Positions 27,074 through 39,378 of a DNA stretch of 64,000 bases are shown here, one piece after another. Origin of the DNA: Ilyonectria destructans. Lineage: Eukaryota; Ascomycota; Sordariomycetes; Hypocreales; Nectriaceae. Each line of letters opens with the position of its first letter. Position 1 is the first letter of the stretch. The position numbers were made by a program, and so were the translations under genes. The stretch is taken from positions 2,790,001 through 2,854,000 of the forward strand of contig JAHEWK010000003.1 of the NCBI GenBank assembly GCA_020740775.1. The letters are read 5' to 3'. The notes beneath the pieces are model-generated. The model was not told the DNA's origin, made no database searches, and worked only from the letters and a program-made list of their open reading frames with translations.

Positions 27074-29454
27074 CTATGAGGCCTCAATTTTTCGCCCCTT
27101 CCTGTCCACTCTGTCGTCACGCGGGTCAAAACCCCCGTTGCCCCAGGTAGCCCACTCCGGAGTCGCCTCTCCCATGTAGTCCTCAGGTCTCCAATCACCA
27201 TCGACGCCCCGCTCTTCCAGGAGCTCAAAGAATTTCTTGTAGTCGATGGTTGTGTGCCACTTGCCGTCCACCTTGAATCGGTCACTCGCTAGCAGGATGC
27301 AGCAGCTGTGGGCATGCTCAGCCGCAATGCCATAGTTCAGGCCCTTTTCCTGCAGTCTCTTCTCCAGAGCTTTGACAAAGTCACAGACTTCCCAGTAGAA
27401 TGGGACATTTGACATGCTCAATCCGGCGTTGGAGGATGTAGACGTGCCACAGTACGTGACACCCTTTACCTCGACGAAGCAGGGGAGACCTTTCTCGACG
27501 AGTCTGGCATAGCCCTCAGCTTCTTCGTCCACATTGAAGCCCTTGACCAGCGTCAACCTGAATACTGTTCGGTGGTGGAAGCGCTTCTCGCGGAGGATAT
27601 CAAGGCACCGCTGGAATCTCTCCCAGAAGTCTCGGTGGAGGGGTCTGTCGATCTTGCGCAACGACTCCTTGTCAGCCGCATCGATGGACACGTACAATTG
27701 CGTGACAGCCTTCAACGCCGCCAATTGGTCGGGGTGCTGTGCATTGCAGACCAAGAAGGAAGAAATTCGCTCCTTGTGCAGCATCTCCAGAAACTCGTTG
27801 ATGTAGGGGTAGAAGATGGGCTCTCCCACAAGCGACAGTGCACAGTGGCGGATCTGCATGGCTTCCGCGAAACGTTCGGCTCGAACACCCGGCATTCCAC
27901 GCAGCATCTTGATTTTCTTGTAGTGGTTCATCTTGACGCCGTCAAAGATCAGGTCGGGAGGGTCCACCACCCATCGCCAGGTTGTTCCAACTGGATTGGT
28001 ACCGTGGCGCCAGCAGAAGACACATTTGTTGGAGCAAGAGAGAGAAGGCGTCGTCTCCATACATTGGTGAGAGTTGATGCCATAGAAGGAGAACTTGTAG
28101 CAGGAGCCTCTGCCGCGTAGGGCCGACTTGGTCCATCGACATGTCTTGACTCCGGAGTGGGAGCCAACGATGGCATATCCTTGCTTGGTCAGAGCGGCGT
28201 ATGTGGGCGAATTCTTGGCCACCATCTCCTTGGGACCTCGGACAGGGGTCTTCTTGTTGGTAGATGAGCCGTATGAGGTGAAGTCAATCGCGAGAGGGGC
28301 TTTCTGAGCACCAGTTGAGCCGTCATCCTTTCGGATCATGCGACCAAGGTCCTCCACGTCGTCTAGAGCTTTTCCTGTGTTTTTCTTCTTGTTGTCGTTT
28401 GGCGCGTCATCGAACAGCACTTCACCATCGTCCTCATCTTCCGCCTCCTCCTCAACGTCACTCTCATCGGGCGCTCCACTGCCAGGAAGCCCTTCGCCGA
28501 GGTTTCCAGTGCGAGCGACGTGTTCAACCACTTCCTGAACACCTTTTGCCCACTCTTCAAGTCTCTCGACATGATCGCTGCCCATATCTCCCATTCCAAC
28601 TGGGTAAGCCCTCTTTCGTCCAGTCAACTTGGCCATCCACTTGTCAATATCCTTGGCCTGGAAGCAGAAGCCCTCAGGTTCCGTAGGCCAGTTCTCCTTG
28701 TCGCCATATCCGAATACCGAGTATCCCAATAAAGGTGAAAGAGGGGCAGTATCGATGCGGAAGTCATGATGCGTCTCCTGTAGGTGCTCAAGGAAAGTGT
28801 CGTTGATGGAATCGATATTGTAACTTGGGATGAGGAAGAGGTAAACCTGATCGACATCGCCGTGGACCTTGGACGGGGAAATGAAATAATCGTCAAAATC
28901 AATCTCTGTCAAATCCAGCAGTTCCGGCTTCAGGAATGATCGACCAGACTGTTTTGCCAATTCATCAACGGTCGCCTCGAGTGTCTTGACATACTCCCTC
29001 GCGAGCTTCTCGGTCTTGGTGGTAACGGATGAGAAGAATACCAGGATAAGAACCGGTCGGGCCATATCCATCTCATTTTCGTTGGTTTTGGTAGGCTTCT
29101 TGGCCAACCCTCCCTTAATTCTTCGGGGTCCCTGCGATTTGACATCCTTCTTTGGTGGTTCGGGCTCCGCCTCTACGATTGCAGTCTTCTCTTCGATGAC
29201 GACTTTTTCAGGCTCCTGGTAGATTTTCGGCAACACAACCAACTCCGTCTTTTCGACATTGAGGTGGAGGTAGATTCGTGCGGCGCCGAGAACTGCGAGA
29301 ATGGCGAGGATAATCGGGGTACGGTGGATGTGCCAAGCTTCGACCAGGTCTACAGTCCAGGTTAGAGATGCGACAGGCGACAGGAGGGTGCTACAAACTC
29401 ACCATCGACAAAAGAGTCGAGCCGAAGAGGCGACGAATGGTTTGCCCAGTCCAT
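27074..29454 (-). CDS. TYW1: TYW1, radical-SAM tRNA 4-demethylwyosine synthase
   Basis: Second step of wybutosine synthesis at position 37 of tRNA-Phe: condenses pyruvate with N1-methylguanine. Exons 29403-29454 and 27074-29349 give 775 residues. The N-terminus has a predicted membrane anchor at about 27-46 (TPIILAILAVLGAARIYL). A flavodoxin-like domain follows (ARPVLILVFFSSVTTKTEKLA to YGDKENWP, about 113-260), then an acidic linker and the radical-SAM domain. The CxxxCxxC cluster is CSNKCVFC (Cys456, 460, 463), followed by WRHGTNP and the wyosine-base-formation tail (EHAHSCCILLA). The start at 29454 (MDWANHSSPL) comes from a 17-codon first exon that joins in frame just before the anchor. 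Confidence 0.94.
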
Positions 29455-29953
29455 CTTGGGCGTGCGATTGCTGCGGTAGGATCACAGCACGCTGACGAGA
29501 CGTTGAATCTGTGGTCTTCGCTTCCCACGCCTGGGGAAAAGGTTTGCCCCGCTACTAACAATTTTGGTGGGGTCGTTTTCTCGTTCGTCATTGCGCATCG
29601 CCAATCGAATGGCAGCGATTTGATCAGCGAACCACACACTGTGAAAGTCCTCGCACGGCTTCTCATTCGACCCGTCTCCAAATATTCTCCGATTCGACTT
29701 GCAACACCACAACTCGAAAACACGATGCAGAAAATTGAAAGTTTTGTTGGAACGACGGCCTGATAGTACCAACAACACCGATGTTATGAATTAAAAACTT
29801 CGCTTCTATGCTCCTTACCCATCCTCCCACGAAATCAGACGAGGGTGATGCTGCCAAGTCGAGATGCAGCGCTATGTACGTTGAGAATAAAATATAAAAC
29901 AAGTTGTTGAAAATGATACAGATACAGCCATTCAAAATTAGGCAGAGAGTCAC
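29455..29953. other. Intergenic between SSU1 3' end and TYW1 start
   Basis: About 0.5 kb. It should contain the SSU1 3' UTR and the TYW1 promoter. No conserved frame or repeat found. Confidence 0.5.
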
Positions 29954-31437
29954 CTAGACCCTTCTGTCAGACCCTGCTGCTTCAGACTTGTCTCTCAAAT
30001 CCTTCAAGCAAGGCGCATGGAACATCTCGCCTGTGATGGCCAGCTTCACGGTCCTGGTTGCGACAACAATCCATAGCAGTAAAACCGAAAGCGAAAGGAT
30101 CTAATGAATCGTTATAATTAATTTTCCCCAAAACAATAGAGAAAGGAATGTGAACCAGGGGTCTTACCATTGTAGACACCTTGAAGAAGTCACTATCAAG
30201 GTTCTCCGCCAGGGCGCTTGTGCATGTTGCCAATACGCCTAGCGGGAATGTAAATCCCCACCAGCCCATATTGAATGGGAGGCTCTGCATGGTAGCAATG
30301 CTGATAAGTGCAAATGATAACCAGACCAAAGCAAACCCCCACATCATAATCGCTAGGAACACGCCCAAGACATACAGGATCTCACCGCCACGCAGGGCCA
30401 GGGATCCAAACGCAGTGGACTCGGGGAGCAGCTTCATAGCCACCTTCCCCAGCTGCTGAATCCCAAATCCGCCCTGGCCCAGGGGACCGATAGGCAGGAA
30501 GACGGAGACAATGACCTCCTTGGGCGGGATGGAGTGGATGGTAAGCCGGTGGAAGTACAGGGCCAGCACACAGGCGGAGAAGGACTCGCCAATTCCCCAA
30601 AGAACGTAAGACGTGATGACTGTAGTCATGGCATGGGCTCGGTTAGGGAGTGCCTCGGCGACAATGCCTCCCGATGCGGCCGCGACAACTGCGGGGACGA
30701 TGGGGAGAAGAAGAGCAGCGGTGATGTTTTGCAATCCCGGTCGGTGCCGGTGCATAACGATAAACGGCATGCTTATGCATGTTGCAACTGACAACCACAC
30801 ATCAATCCACCAGAACGCCCATGCCAGGTAGATGAACCCATCACCCCACTGTTTGCAGCATAAGACCATCATGTTGATGATTGCTGCTCTCACGTCAGCG
30901 TCCTGCGCCGCCCCAGCGTCACGGTCCAAACTTACTGGCAAAAGCCATGGGGAAACATCCCAAGAACAAAGACTGACCGGGGTGAGAGATCATAGCCCCC
31001 CAGATCTCAGGGTACAGCGTGTAGCGGGCTATGGATAACCCCAGGAAGGTGACGAATAAGATCACATTGAGGCCGAAGAAGGCGTATGAGACACGCTGCA
31101 GCCACTCTGCATTGTAAGGGAGGTTGTGTAAGAGAATTGAGACGATGCCTGTCCCCATGCAAACTGCAAACCATCTATTGAGTTATCAACACACCTGGTC
31201 AGAGTAGTTCGCTATGATTTGATGCTGGGTGTAGGGCAAGGATGGTTGTTGGTTGGGTGGTGGTGGTGGGTGTGGATGATGTGTGTGGATGGATGGGACT
31301 TACGACGGTGTGAAATTCCGCACAACCCGACGCCACCCGACGTTCTCCTTACATGGCAGTGTTGATTCGCAAGGTCGTGGAGGAGTGCCGCATGTCGGCT
31401 GGCCGTTGGAACACGGAGTGATAGTCTTGTCAGACAT
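29954..31437 (-). CDS. SSU1: Sulfite efflux pump SSU1 (TDT family)
   Basis: Plasma-membrane exporter of sulfite in the tellurite-resistance/dicarboxylate transporter family. Exons 31304-31437, 30936-31174, 30168-30883 and 29954-30100 give 411 residues. After a short polar N-terminus comes the family signature RNFTPSWFAVCMGTGIVSILLHNLP, then about ten hydrophobic helices; landmarks are PFIVMHRHR, LLPIVPAVVAAASGG, FLPIGPLGQGGFG and MGWWGFTFPLGV. The length fits fungal SSU1. It starts 974 bp from cysteine dioxygenase in divergent orientation, which supports sulfite as substrate rather than malate. Confidence 0.92.
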
Positions 31438-32411
31438 ATTGGTGTACACGACCGATCACGCGAGGCTCTTGGTGAAAGTGAGCAGTGACACAAAAGTGGT
31501 GGTGGATCAGGTGGTAAGGGAAAAGAGAGAGCTCGCCCGAAAGTTCAACTAAAGGGCTTTGACTCTGTGACTCAGGGTCCACGGTGGCAACTTGGCATTC
31601 CAAAGGTTTGTCACAAGAAAGAATTTCGAGGAAAAACTCCGCCTTTTCTTGCCAAAGAGAGTAATTTTGACATCATGCATCAAAACACGAGAGCGGAATG
31701 ACAAAAAGCGCCGACGGGAATCGGTAACGGCCCATGTGGATTCCATCGGATACGTACCCAGGCCTAGTGCCGACTCGAGGGCCGGTGCGCCGAAAAAATT
31801 ACCAGCAAGTCCCCGACTATGTAAATGGAAGGCCGCTTTACACGGTTGGTTTCTGGAGAGAAAAACACATCAAGAAAGAGCGCATTTGACAATGGAAACC
31901 TGTCGTTTCTTCGGCCGTGCTCAATGCCCGCAATCGCCGTGTAATTCTCCTCTAGCAACTCGCAGGCGCCCATCCGCACCGTGCCCACAATTAACGCTAT
32001 TCCGCGCAACACGCACGACGAAAGATCCAGCCACTTCCCAGTAATCTTAGCGTCATGGCAGCCGAGCGTCCAACCAGAAGCGGCAAACTGGCTCACCGGA
32101 CCCTGTGGCTCGCCGACTAAGCCCGTCAAATGATGTCGGTATCAATCAAAGACCCACAGCCAGATGTCGGTGTTACTATCTGCCGGCTTGGTCGTTCCCG
32201 GTCCTGACCGACGACAGGGTATCGGAGCATGGCCGCGCAAGTAGTCGTCGTAGATCCCCGCTCGCAATCCCACAAGTCGGTGTGTTGTCCTCTCCTACTT
32301 CAGACTTGTGTCAACCCAAGACAACCCATCAACCATCCAGTCGACAACCATTCAGTCATATAGCATCCAACCACACATCCCATATCCCGTCAAGTATCCC
32401 ACAACGCAACC
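31438..32411. promoter_or_regulatory. Divergent regulatory region SSU1 / cysteine dioxygenase
   Basis: 974 bp between the start codons of two genes acting in the same sulfur route; likely co-regulated. C/A-rich leader sequence precedes the dioxygenase start. I could not identify a specific regulator site with confidence. Confidence 0.6.
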
Positions 32412-33176
32412 ATGGCAGTCGGCATCCTCTCCAACACCATCGGCCTCGGGGTCTCTCCCAGCGTGGGTACGTTCCCGCAGGACCGTTTCGAGGAACTCGT
32501 AATGGGGTTGAAGGAAGCACTTGGTCCGTCGTCGGGTCTGACTTGTGACGATGTCAACATCAACTTCCTGACTCGCCTCATGGAGGACTATGATGGCTCC
32601 GACAACCAGTGGAGCAAGTATGCGTTTGGTGACCACAGCCGGGGCTACACCAGGAACCTGGTTGATGAAGGCAACGGCAAGAGCAACCTGGTGAGTCAAT
32701 CGAGGTCGACTTGACCTAGTCCAACAGAGGCTAACGGCATGCATAGCTTGTCCTTGTTTGGTCTCCCGGCAAGGGCAGCCCTATCCACGACCACGGCAAG
32801 GCTCATTGCCTGATGAAGATCCTGCGAGGGAACCTGACCGAGACGCGTTTCGCCTTCCCCGAGAAGGAGGGTGAGGGACCACTAGAGTTGATATCCGAGA
32901 AGGTATATAAGGAAAATGCTGTCGCCTATATGGCTGACGAGCTTGGACTCCACCGAGTGTCCAATAAGGGCAGCGACTTCGCTGTCTCCCTACACTGTAG
33001 GAACCCCTCCCTAGTCACCGACACTTGTCGCGCAACTAACCCGCAACTTTGCAGTGTACACTCCCCCCAACGTAGCCAAGAAGGGGTGCCACATCTTTGA
33101 TGAGAAGACAGGAAGAAAGAGCCACGTGCCAGGTTGTCATTACTTCTCAGCATACGGCCGGCTACTCAAGGAGTAG
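32412..33176 (+). CDS. Cysteine dioxygenase
   Basis: Non-haem iron enzyme that oxidises cysteine to cysteine sulfinate, which can then yield sulfite. Exons 32412-32690, 32747-32996 and 33055-33176 give 216 residues of cupin fold. The iron ligands are His107 and His109 (SPIHDHGKAHC) and His162 (LGLHRVSN). Cys114, in the position used for the Cys-Tyr cofactor, and a Tyr near the C-terminus (CHYFSAYGRLLKE) are present. The length fits fungal CDO (about 200-220). The neighbour is the divergent SSU1 pump; together they would detoxify excess cysteine and release sulfite. Confidence 0.94.
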
Positions 33177-35080
33177 ACAATGCGGCGTCTTGGGCCTCCA
33201 AGGCCGTGACGAGACATGACTTTGCTGGATTAGCGTTTGCGAGATTGCGTATCGAGATTGATCGCTGCTTTGTCTGCTTTTGTATGTTGGCGTGCACTTT
33301 TGTATGTTGTCGGTCCTGTCGCGACCCAGCTTGATGTGGTGTGGCCTGGTTGAGTAGTGTTGAGTAGGAAGGCCTCTCATGTACCTCCAGTATAGCAATA
33401 TTAGCAAGGAATACACTGCTCAGGCCAATGAAGACCCTAACAGACTCAAATTCGATGTGAAAGAAGGTAGAATGAAGGAAAGGAGAAAAAGGCTGCTGGC
33501 CCTCTATTCCATCATTGCTCTCCTCATCACGACACCAGGGAAACTGAAGCACGCAATTCCAGCTAAGCTGAAAACGGCATCGGAAGTCGCTTCCATCGCA
33601 CAAATGCCTTCCGAGCCGGCCGATTTCCGTGAGCCATCGATGGCAACATTGGCTGCATTATAATGATATACCCGTTTTGAAAGATTTAATCGTTACTTCA
33701 GGAGTAGTGGTATAACAGGTCCTCAACAAGAGCATTTTACTGGCTAAAATTTGTGGCTAGTGGGTCTTGGCCCGTTTTATTTGGCTGCACACACCTATCA
33801 TATTTCAGCATTGCCATGAGCCAGGAAAATTCAGATAAATGGCATTATCATAATAACCCCCCCGGCGGCGCAGGAGAGCGTGATTTTAACCATAATTGCC
33901 GACATCCGGCTCCATCCGGGCCACGGCGATGATGCCATGTCTGGTCTCGAGTCGCGTGAGCTCTCTCGGAGCTCCCTCAAGAGTCATGCAAGTCGACGCT
34001 CTATTGCTCACTCGGTCCTTTCTTGAAGGTGCACTTGTCATTACTTTCTCTATCTCGTCAAACAATGGCGCTACACATGTTGTGTCACTCTACTCCGGTC
34101 CTTCTGTGGTTCTGAGGCTGTGCCTGGCGTACCACCGACCCGACTTCCGTCAATGTCGTCTTGACGCGTATGCCCCAGTCACTACTCGGACATTGACCCT
34201 TGATTGCCTGACTTTCAAGCAACCCATGTGGAACTTGCGTTGTTCTTCTTAACGTGAGCTGATCGGGACAGTTCTAATTGCGGCCAAAAGTGCCTCTGGG
34301 CGAATATCGAGCTATTCTGTTGAACAGCATCGATGCGCATTTCATGATCCTCATCAGGTATCAATTGCAATATCCTGTTGTAATCCTCCGAGTATATCAG
34401 CAAGTAGTTGGTGATGCAGGATGCCTGGTACGGCGCATGGTCCGATCGTATGCAGATGAGACCGTTTACCCGGTTGCAATTGCCCGTCCTAAAATCTCAC
34501 GCCTGGTAGATCCTACAAGCAATACCTTGCGCCTTTCCGTAGACGAATGACAGTCTTCACCGACAAGGAGTCGTGACAGGCCAGCTTAGCCCAGGCTCCC
34601 AAGCAGATGAGAGCCTCGCTCGGCACCAACTCCCGATAATCCAACATCGTGGCGTTCAAGTGGCGGTACATGCTTACTCTCATGCAAGCCGAAACTGGCC
34701 CTTGCCGTTTAGGGAAGGGCTCATTGCTGATTTAGAAGCTCAGTGTCCCGTTGCAACGGTTCTCATGTCTGAATCCCCGGGGATAGTGACGGGTGTGATC
34801 AGCTTTGCATTAACTCCGGCCTGAACTCCGAGAACTGAACTACCACCAGACCAGCACAGATGCACATGCATATCCAACCTGATAGCTCTTCGTGGAAAAA
34901 TGACTTGACGATAGTCAAATGGCACGAATAATTGATGACATGATTGATGAAGCTTGCGTAATGCTTGGAAGTGATGTCGTCGAGGGCAGTGTGATCAGAT
35001 GTATAAGAACTAGAGAATCAGCAACTGTCAGCGGTTCGGCAGGTCAATTATTCGTTGTCAATAAGGCTCAGTTGACTAAA
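33177..35080. other. Gene-poor 1.9 kb between CDO and SDR
   Basis: No complete gene model. On the minus strand, 34740-34925 reads a short frame containing DMHVHL followed by a Gly/Ser loop, reminiscent of the metal-binding start of amidohydrolases, but flanking frames are interrupted. The remainder shows no motif. Confidence 0.45.
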
Positions 35081-36244
35081 ATGAGCGCATCTTTCAGTCA
35101 AGCTTTCCCACCTCGACCGGTGTTCACAGAAAAGAACCTGCCGGATCTAACTGGCAAGGTACGGCTCCCACACCGCCAGTGCATTCCTCCTCTTCGTCAA
35201 GGCAGTAATTAATACGCTCTATCTTAGGTTTATTTCATCACGGGACCCACGTCCGGTATTGGACTCCAGCTTTCTGCTCTTCTTTACTCCAAGGACGCGA
35301 CCGTTTTCCTCGCCGCTCGATCTCGGTCTAAGCTCGATACAGCCGTCGAGAAGATCAAGTCTCTTCATCCATCGTCGAAGGGGTTATTATATCCTCTAGA
35401 TCTAGACCTTGGTTCGTACGATTCGATCAAGGCCGGTGCTTCTGAGTTCCTTTCCAAGTCGCGACGACTAGATGTCCTCTTCCACAATGCCGGTGTCCTG
35501 GCCCCTCCTAAAGGCAGTGAGAATAGCCATGGGGTTGAATTACAGATGGGTGTCCATTGCCTAGGACCCTATCTATTAACAGATCTTCTTGAAGAATCAC
35601 TCAAATATACAGCTCGTCTGCCCGACGTGGGCATAGGGGAGACGAGGGTTGTATGGGTAGGCAGCTCAGGAGCAATGCTAACTCCGAAAGGAGGTGTAGA
35701 CGTGGAAGAGCTCAGAAACGGGAAATTCCACGATCACCCGCCAACCACACGGTACTGCATTAGCAAGGCGGGGGAATATTTTCTCAGTGGGAAATTCAAC
35801 AGAATTCTGAAGGATCATGGTGTTCTCAGCGTTGTGAGTTTCTTCCCGTTAGCAGTTCGCATGGACGCCGAATGCAGCGTGTTCGAGTGGACGAAGAAAA
35901 CGAACAGTAACTGACATTCCAATCAGTACCTCGATCCAGGAAATATCAAGACTGATCTTCAGAGAACATTTTCCACAGAGGTGTCTTGGATTGGGTCATT
36001 CATCTTAAATATGTTCCTCCACAGGGCCATCCAAGGCGCATACACGGAATTGTTCGCGGGTCTTTCTCCGGACCTCAATTTGGAGACGTTGAAGGACATG
36101 GATACCTGGGTCATTCCGTTCGGTAGGCTTGGAAAGGTCCGCGCAGACTTGGTTTCTGCATGCAGAACTGGCGTTGATGAACAGTCGGGGAATGTTGTTG
36201 AGTTTTTTGCCTGGTGTGATGAGCAGTTAAAGGGCTATCTTTGA
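35081..36244 (+). CDS. Short-chain dehydrogenase/reductase (classical-type motifs)
   Basis: NAD(P)-dependent oxidoreductase of the SDR superfamily, closest in layout to retinol-dehydrogenase/WWOX-like SDRs of fungi; substrate unknown. Exons 35081-35158, 35228-35833 and 35927-36244 give 333 residues. Coenzyme motif TGPTSGIG at 31-38, HNAG (variant of NNAG) at 112-115, catalytic Ser in VGSSG at about 171-172, and YCISK with Tyr202/Lys206. YLDPGNIKTDL follows the last intron, as the usual PG motif. No pathway partner is adjacent. The start is the first ATG that leads directly into the Rossmann strand through exon 1. Confidence 0.9.
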
Positions 36245-39200
36245 TTTCAATTCACGTTTAGTAAAAGTATCAGAACTCGGATATGGGCGTGTGTGCCGAG
36301 TTGGAACAGGCAGTCATGGGTACAGAATGAATTAGTTGCAAGTAGCTGCGGAATAATACTCAAGTTGAAGACTGCCATGGGTAAGAGACCAACCAATGTA
36401 AGGGAAGCAATCATTATATAATAGTAATTAACTCTGAGGTTTACGACATGTCAGACAGCCTGATAGGAAAAGTCAGCTTTGCGTAGGACCGGATCCGCAC
36501 CGTGATTTCCTTTGAACCTAGATAGAGACTTTGAACCTAGTCCACCCTCAACAACCTAGATCATCGGCTAGTGACGGCTTCATCGGATCAAGGGCATCTG
36601 GATCCACCGGATCCCTAGGTATAAATAGCTAGCTTTCTTCCTTCCTAGACTAAAAGACAAGATCATCCATCGTCACCAAGCTGTCTCAACCAATCCATCT
36701 TGACTGATACCATGTAGGGGGTTGTTTGAAGAAGTTAATGGTTATTTTGAGACCCAGAGAGGGGTCTAATGCCCATACGGGCCAATCTCTCTATTCATTT
36801 TGGCCCTTTTTTGTCCATCATTGGCCTTGTTCTTCCAACCTTTTCTGTCTTTGTTATTTGGTCTCCTTCTCGCCATGATCCTTGCACGACTCTTAAGGGT
36901 GATGAACCATAGTAAACTGATACATAGTCCTGCAACGCAGCACACGAGGGGCTCACGTTCGTATCTCGAGCTTAACTTAGGTGTCGGGGGACAAGTAACA
37001 AGTTTGGTTCTTTTTCGATAAATCTCAAAGAGCACTTGCTACGTAGTCACAAATTTGTGTACTTGCTCAGGTCCCAATCTTATATCCATATTGGATGTCA
37101 TGTATCACTAAACTCTATATTGAGGAGCAGTAGGACGCAAAAAAAGTCTGCTTATTACAGCTTGTACATGAAGGCCATAACTGTTCCGAAGTAATTCATC
37201 CTCTTTTGCACTAATAATCTCTGGCTAAATCTCACAGAGGTTTCCTCGCGAAAAAGGTCTGGCTGTAATACGGATGACGTTGCCAAGACGATTAGGATTC
37301 ATTGAGGAGAAAATTATTAGTTAGTTCTTCGTTCGGCAGAGCTTGGTTTTGTGAACGGGTCGGATTAAGCCCTTGGCTAAAGTGTAAAGTCATTCGAGAA
37401 GTCTCACTTCATAGTGGGCCAGTTGACATGACACGTCAGAGTCCTCTGGAAAAGTTAAATTCGGATCAAGTTTCTAATTCCATGTCTAGGATCCAAGAGT
37501 AACTATAGCAACAGGCAACGTGTCTGCCGGTAGTCTCCGTAAATGAGTGTCCAGAGATATCTTGGGTGGAGATGCTCATGTAGGAACCCGGCGAGCAGCG
37601 GGTTCACATACTTCATTTCCGTTGACCTCCGTTCACCAACTCGGCGCTGCATATATTTTCTTTTGTCACCAATGAGCCCCGTCTGTACTCCATCGAGACT
37701 CCATCAAGACTCCATAGAGGCTCCTTTGCCAATTGTCTATAGAGAGCACGTGCTTTTTCTTAGTTTAACGCGCAATTGAGCGTGTCAAACTCCGTACGAG
37801 AGCTGAAGTTGAAATTGCCCAATGTGACAGGGCCACACACCAGATAGATCCCTACCCAAGCCTAAGCGATCGGGAGATTCATGCGGCTGAGCAAGCGCCC
37901 TGAAGATTTGGCTGTGCTCCGTAATTATACTACGTACTACGGAGGCATCTGGACGAGCGATCCTACCTGCAACTCGCAGACCCGCTCTCAGCTGGTTCAG
38001 CTGACTCCGCTGGACTCCTGGAGGGGCCGGCAAAGGGCAGAGGAAGAAGGCCTCCAGGCGGCAAGGATACGAGTTTGCGGCAATTTGCGACCGAGATGAC
38101 GTTCTCGACTGCCTCATATCTTCTTGGCAGAGCTGATTCTCGCGGCCGGACCGACATGCACTTGTCAACTTGCTTTTGAGACAGGATGATGCGAGCGGGA
38201 TTAGACGGGTTCATGGTCGGGCGTTGAGCAATGCGCCTCTCAACAGTCCGATCCGACGCCCTTGCTGATTCTAGAACCCCGGTGCCGGTGCCTTACGAGG
38301 CTTATTAGACATGGGTCTGCATCGCAGCGCATCATCTGACAGCTAGCGCATGGGGTAAAGAACCTAGTCCCTGCAACGTCCGGACAGGCACATGGCCGGT
38401 GAGCTTGGCGGCTCCGGAGTTGTCTGGGGAAATCGACATGGCCGTTGCCAATCGTGGCCGGTGATGCCAGGGTGATAGATGCTAGTAGATGTTGGTAGAT
38501 GCCATGTTGCATTCCATGTTACATTTCATGTATGTATCAAGTAGCTGGTTGCCTGTACCGGCCCCCAGCCATCACATCCGTTCACATCAATTCTCAGCCC
38601 ATCACACCGGCATCGTGACCGATCTAGTTCGAGCAGCAAGAGATCGTGCCGTGGTAAGCGCCGGAAAGGAACTTGCAGATGAGTTGTTGCTCCGGACTTG
38701 GTTCCCCCGATGCCCGAATCCCCTGTCGAATCCGGGGTTCCAACTTTTTGCGTTTCAAGACGCGGAGACGACTATCCAGGTCGCGTGAGGGTTGGCTGCC
38801 ACATAGTATTGGCGCTTTCATCCTGAATCTCCCCGATGGATTCGCCTTAACGTAGTGTGGTGGGTTGTTAAACTTGACCGACCACCTTCGCCCCACCCTT
38901 CAGCTCGGCAGTGTCGACGGCAAGCGGATGAAAGGACGATCACGGAGCACCTTTGCCCTTTCAAATTGAACGAAAAGTCGAAAATGCATGTCTTGGAATC
39001 GGCCCAGTGAGGCTGCCGCTGTGTGAGCACGCCAGTCACCACCCATGCTTACTGCAGATCAGTTGATGCAACCTGAAATGCAACCTCCGAAACCCTGTCC
39101 TCTCGATATAACCGAGATTTTTGTTATTAATTACCGGCTGCTGCGGTTAGGTTGCTGCGGTTATGTTACCCGGGCCAACTGACTGGGATGTTCATCGCGA

Positions 39201-39378
39201 GATCGCTTCAATAATCTGGGGAACGGGACGGGAGATCAGGGTTAAGATAATTTATTTTCAGAATTAACCCTTGTAGCTTGACGCAAAAGAGACAAGCAAA
39301 TGTTATGTATGCCCATCCATCAAACGCCTGATATCAATATGCCAATCCAATGCCCGATGCCCTTGTAACCCATCCATA
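36245..39378. other. Gene-poor 3.1 kb block with LTR/promoter-like segment
   Basis: No gene model found on either strand. At 36620-36627 there is a good TATA box (TATAAATA) followed by a C/A-rich leader-like stretch and then an ATG immediately followed by a stop (36711-36717). Short degenerate repeats (AGATGTTGGTAGATG type) occur near 38476-38500. The left part holds the SDR 3' UTR and the right part the 3' UTR of the next gene. Confidence 0.45.
36620..36627 (+). promoter_or_regulatory. Orphan TATA box
   Basis: TATAAATA, followed about 90 bp later by ATG-TAG, with no downstream coding sequence. It may belong to a decayed gene or to a retroelement terminal repeat. Confidence 0.35.
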
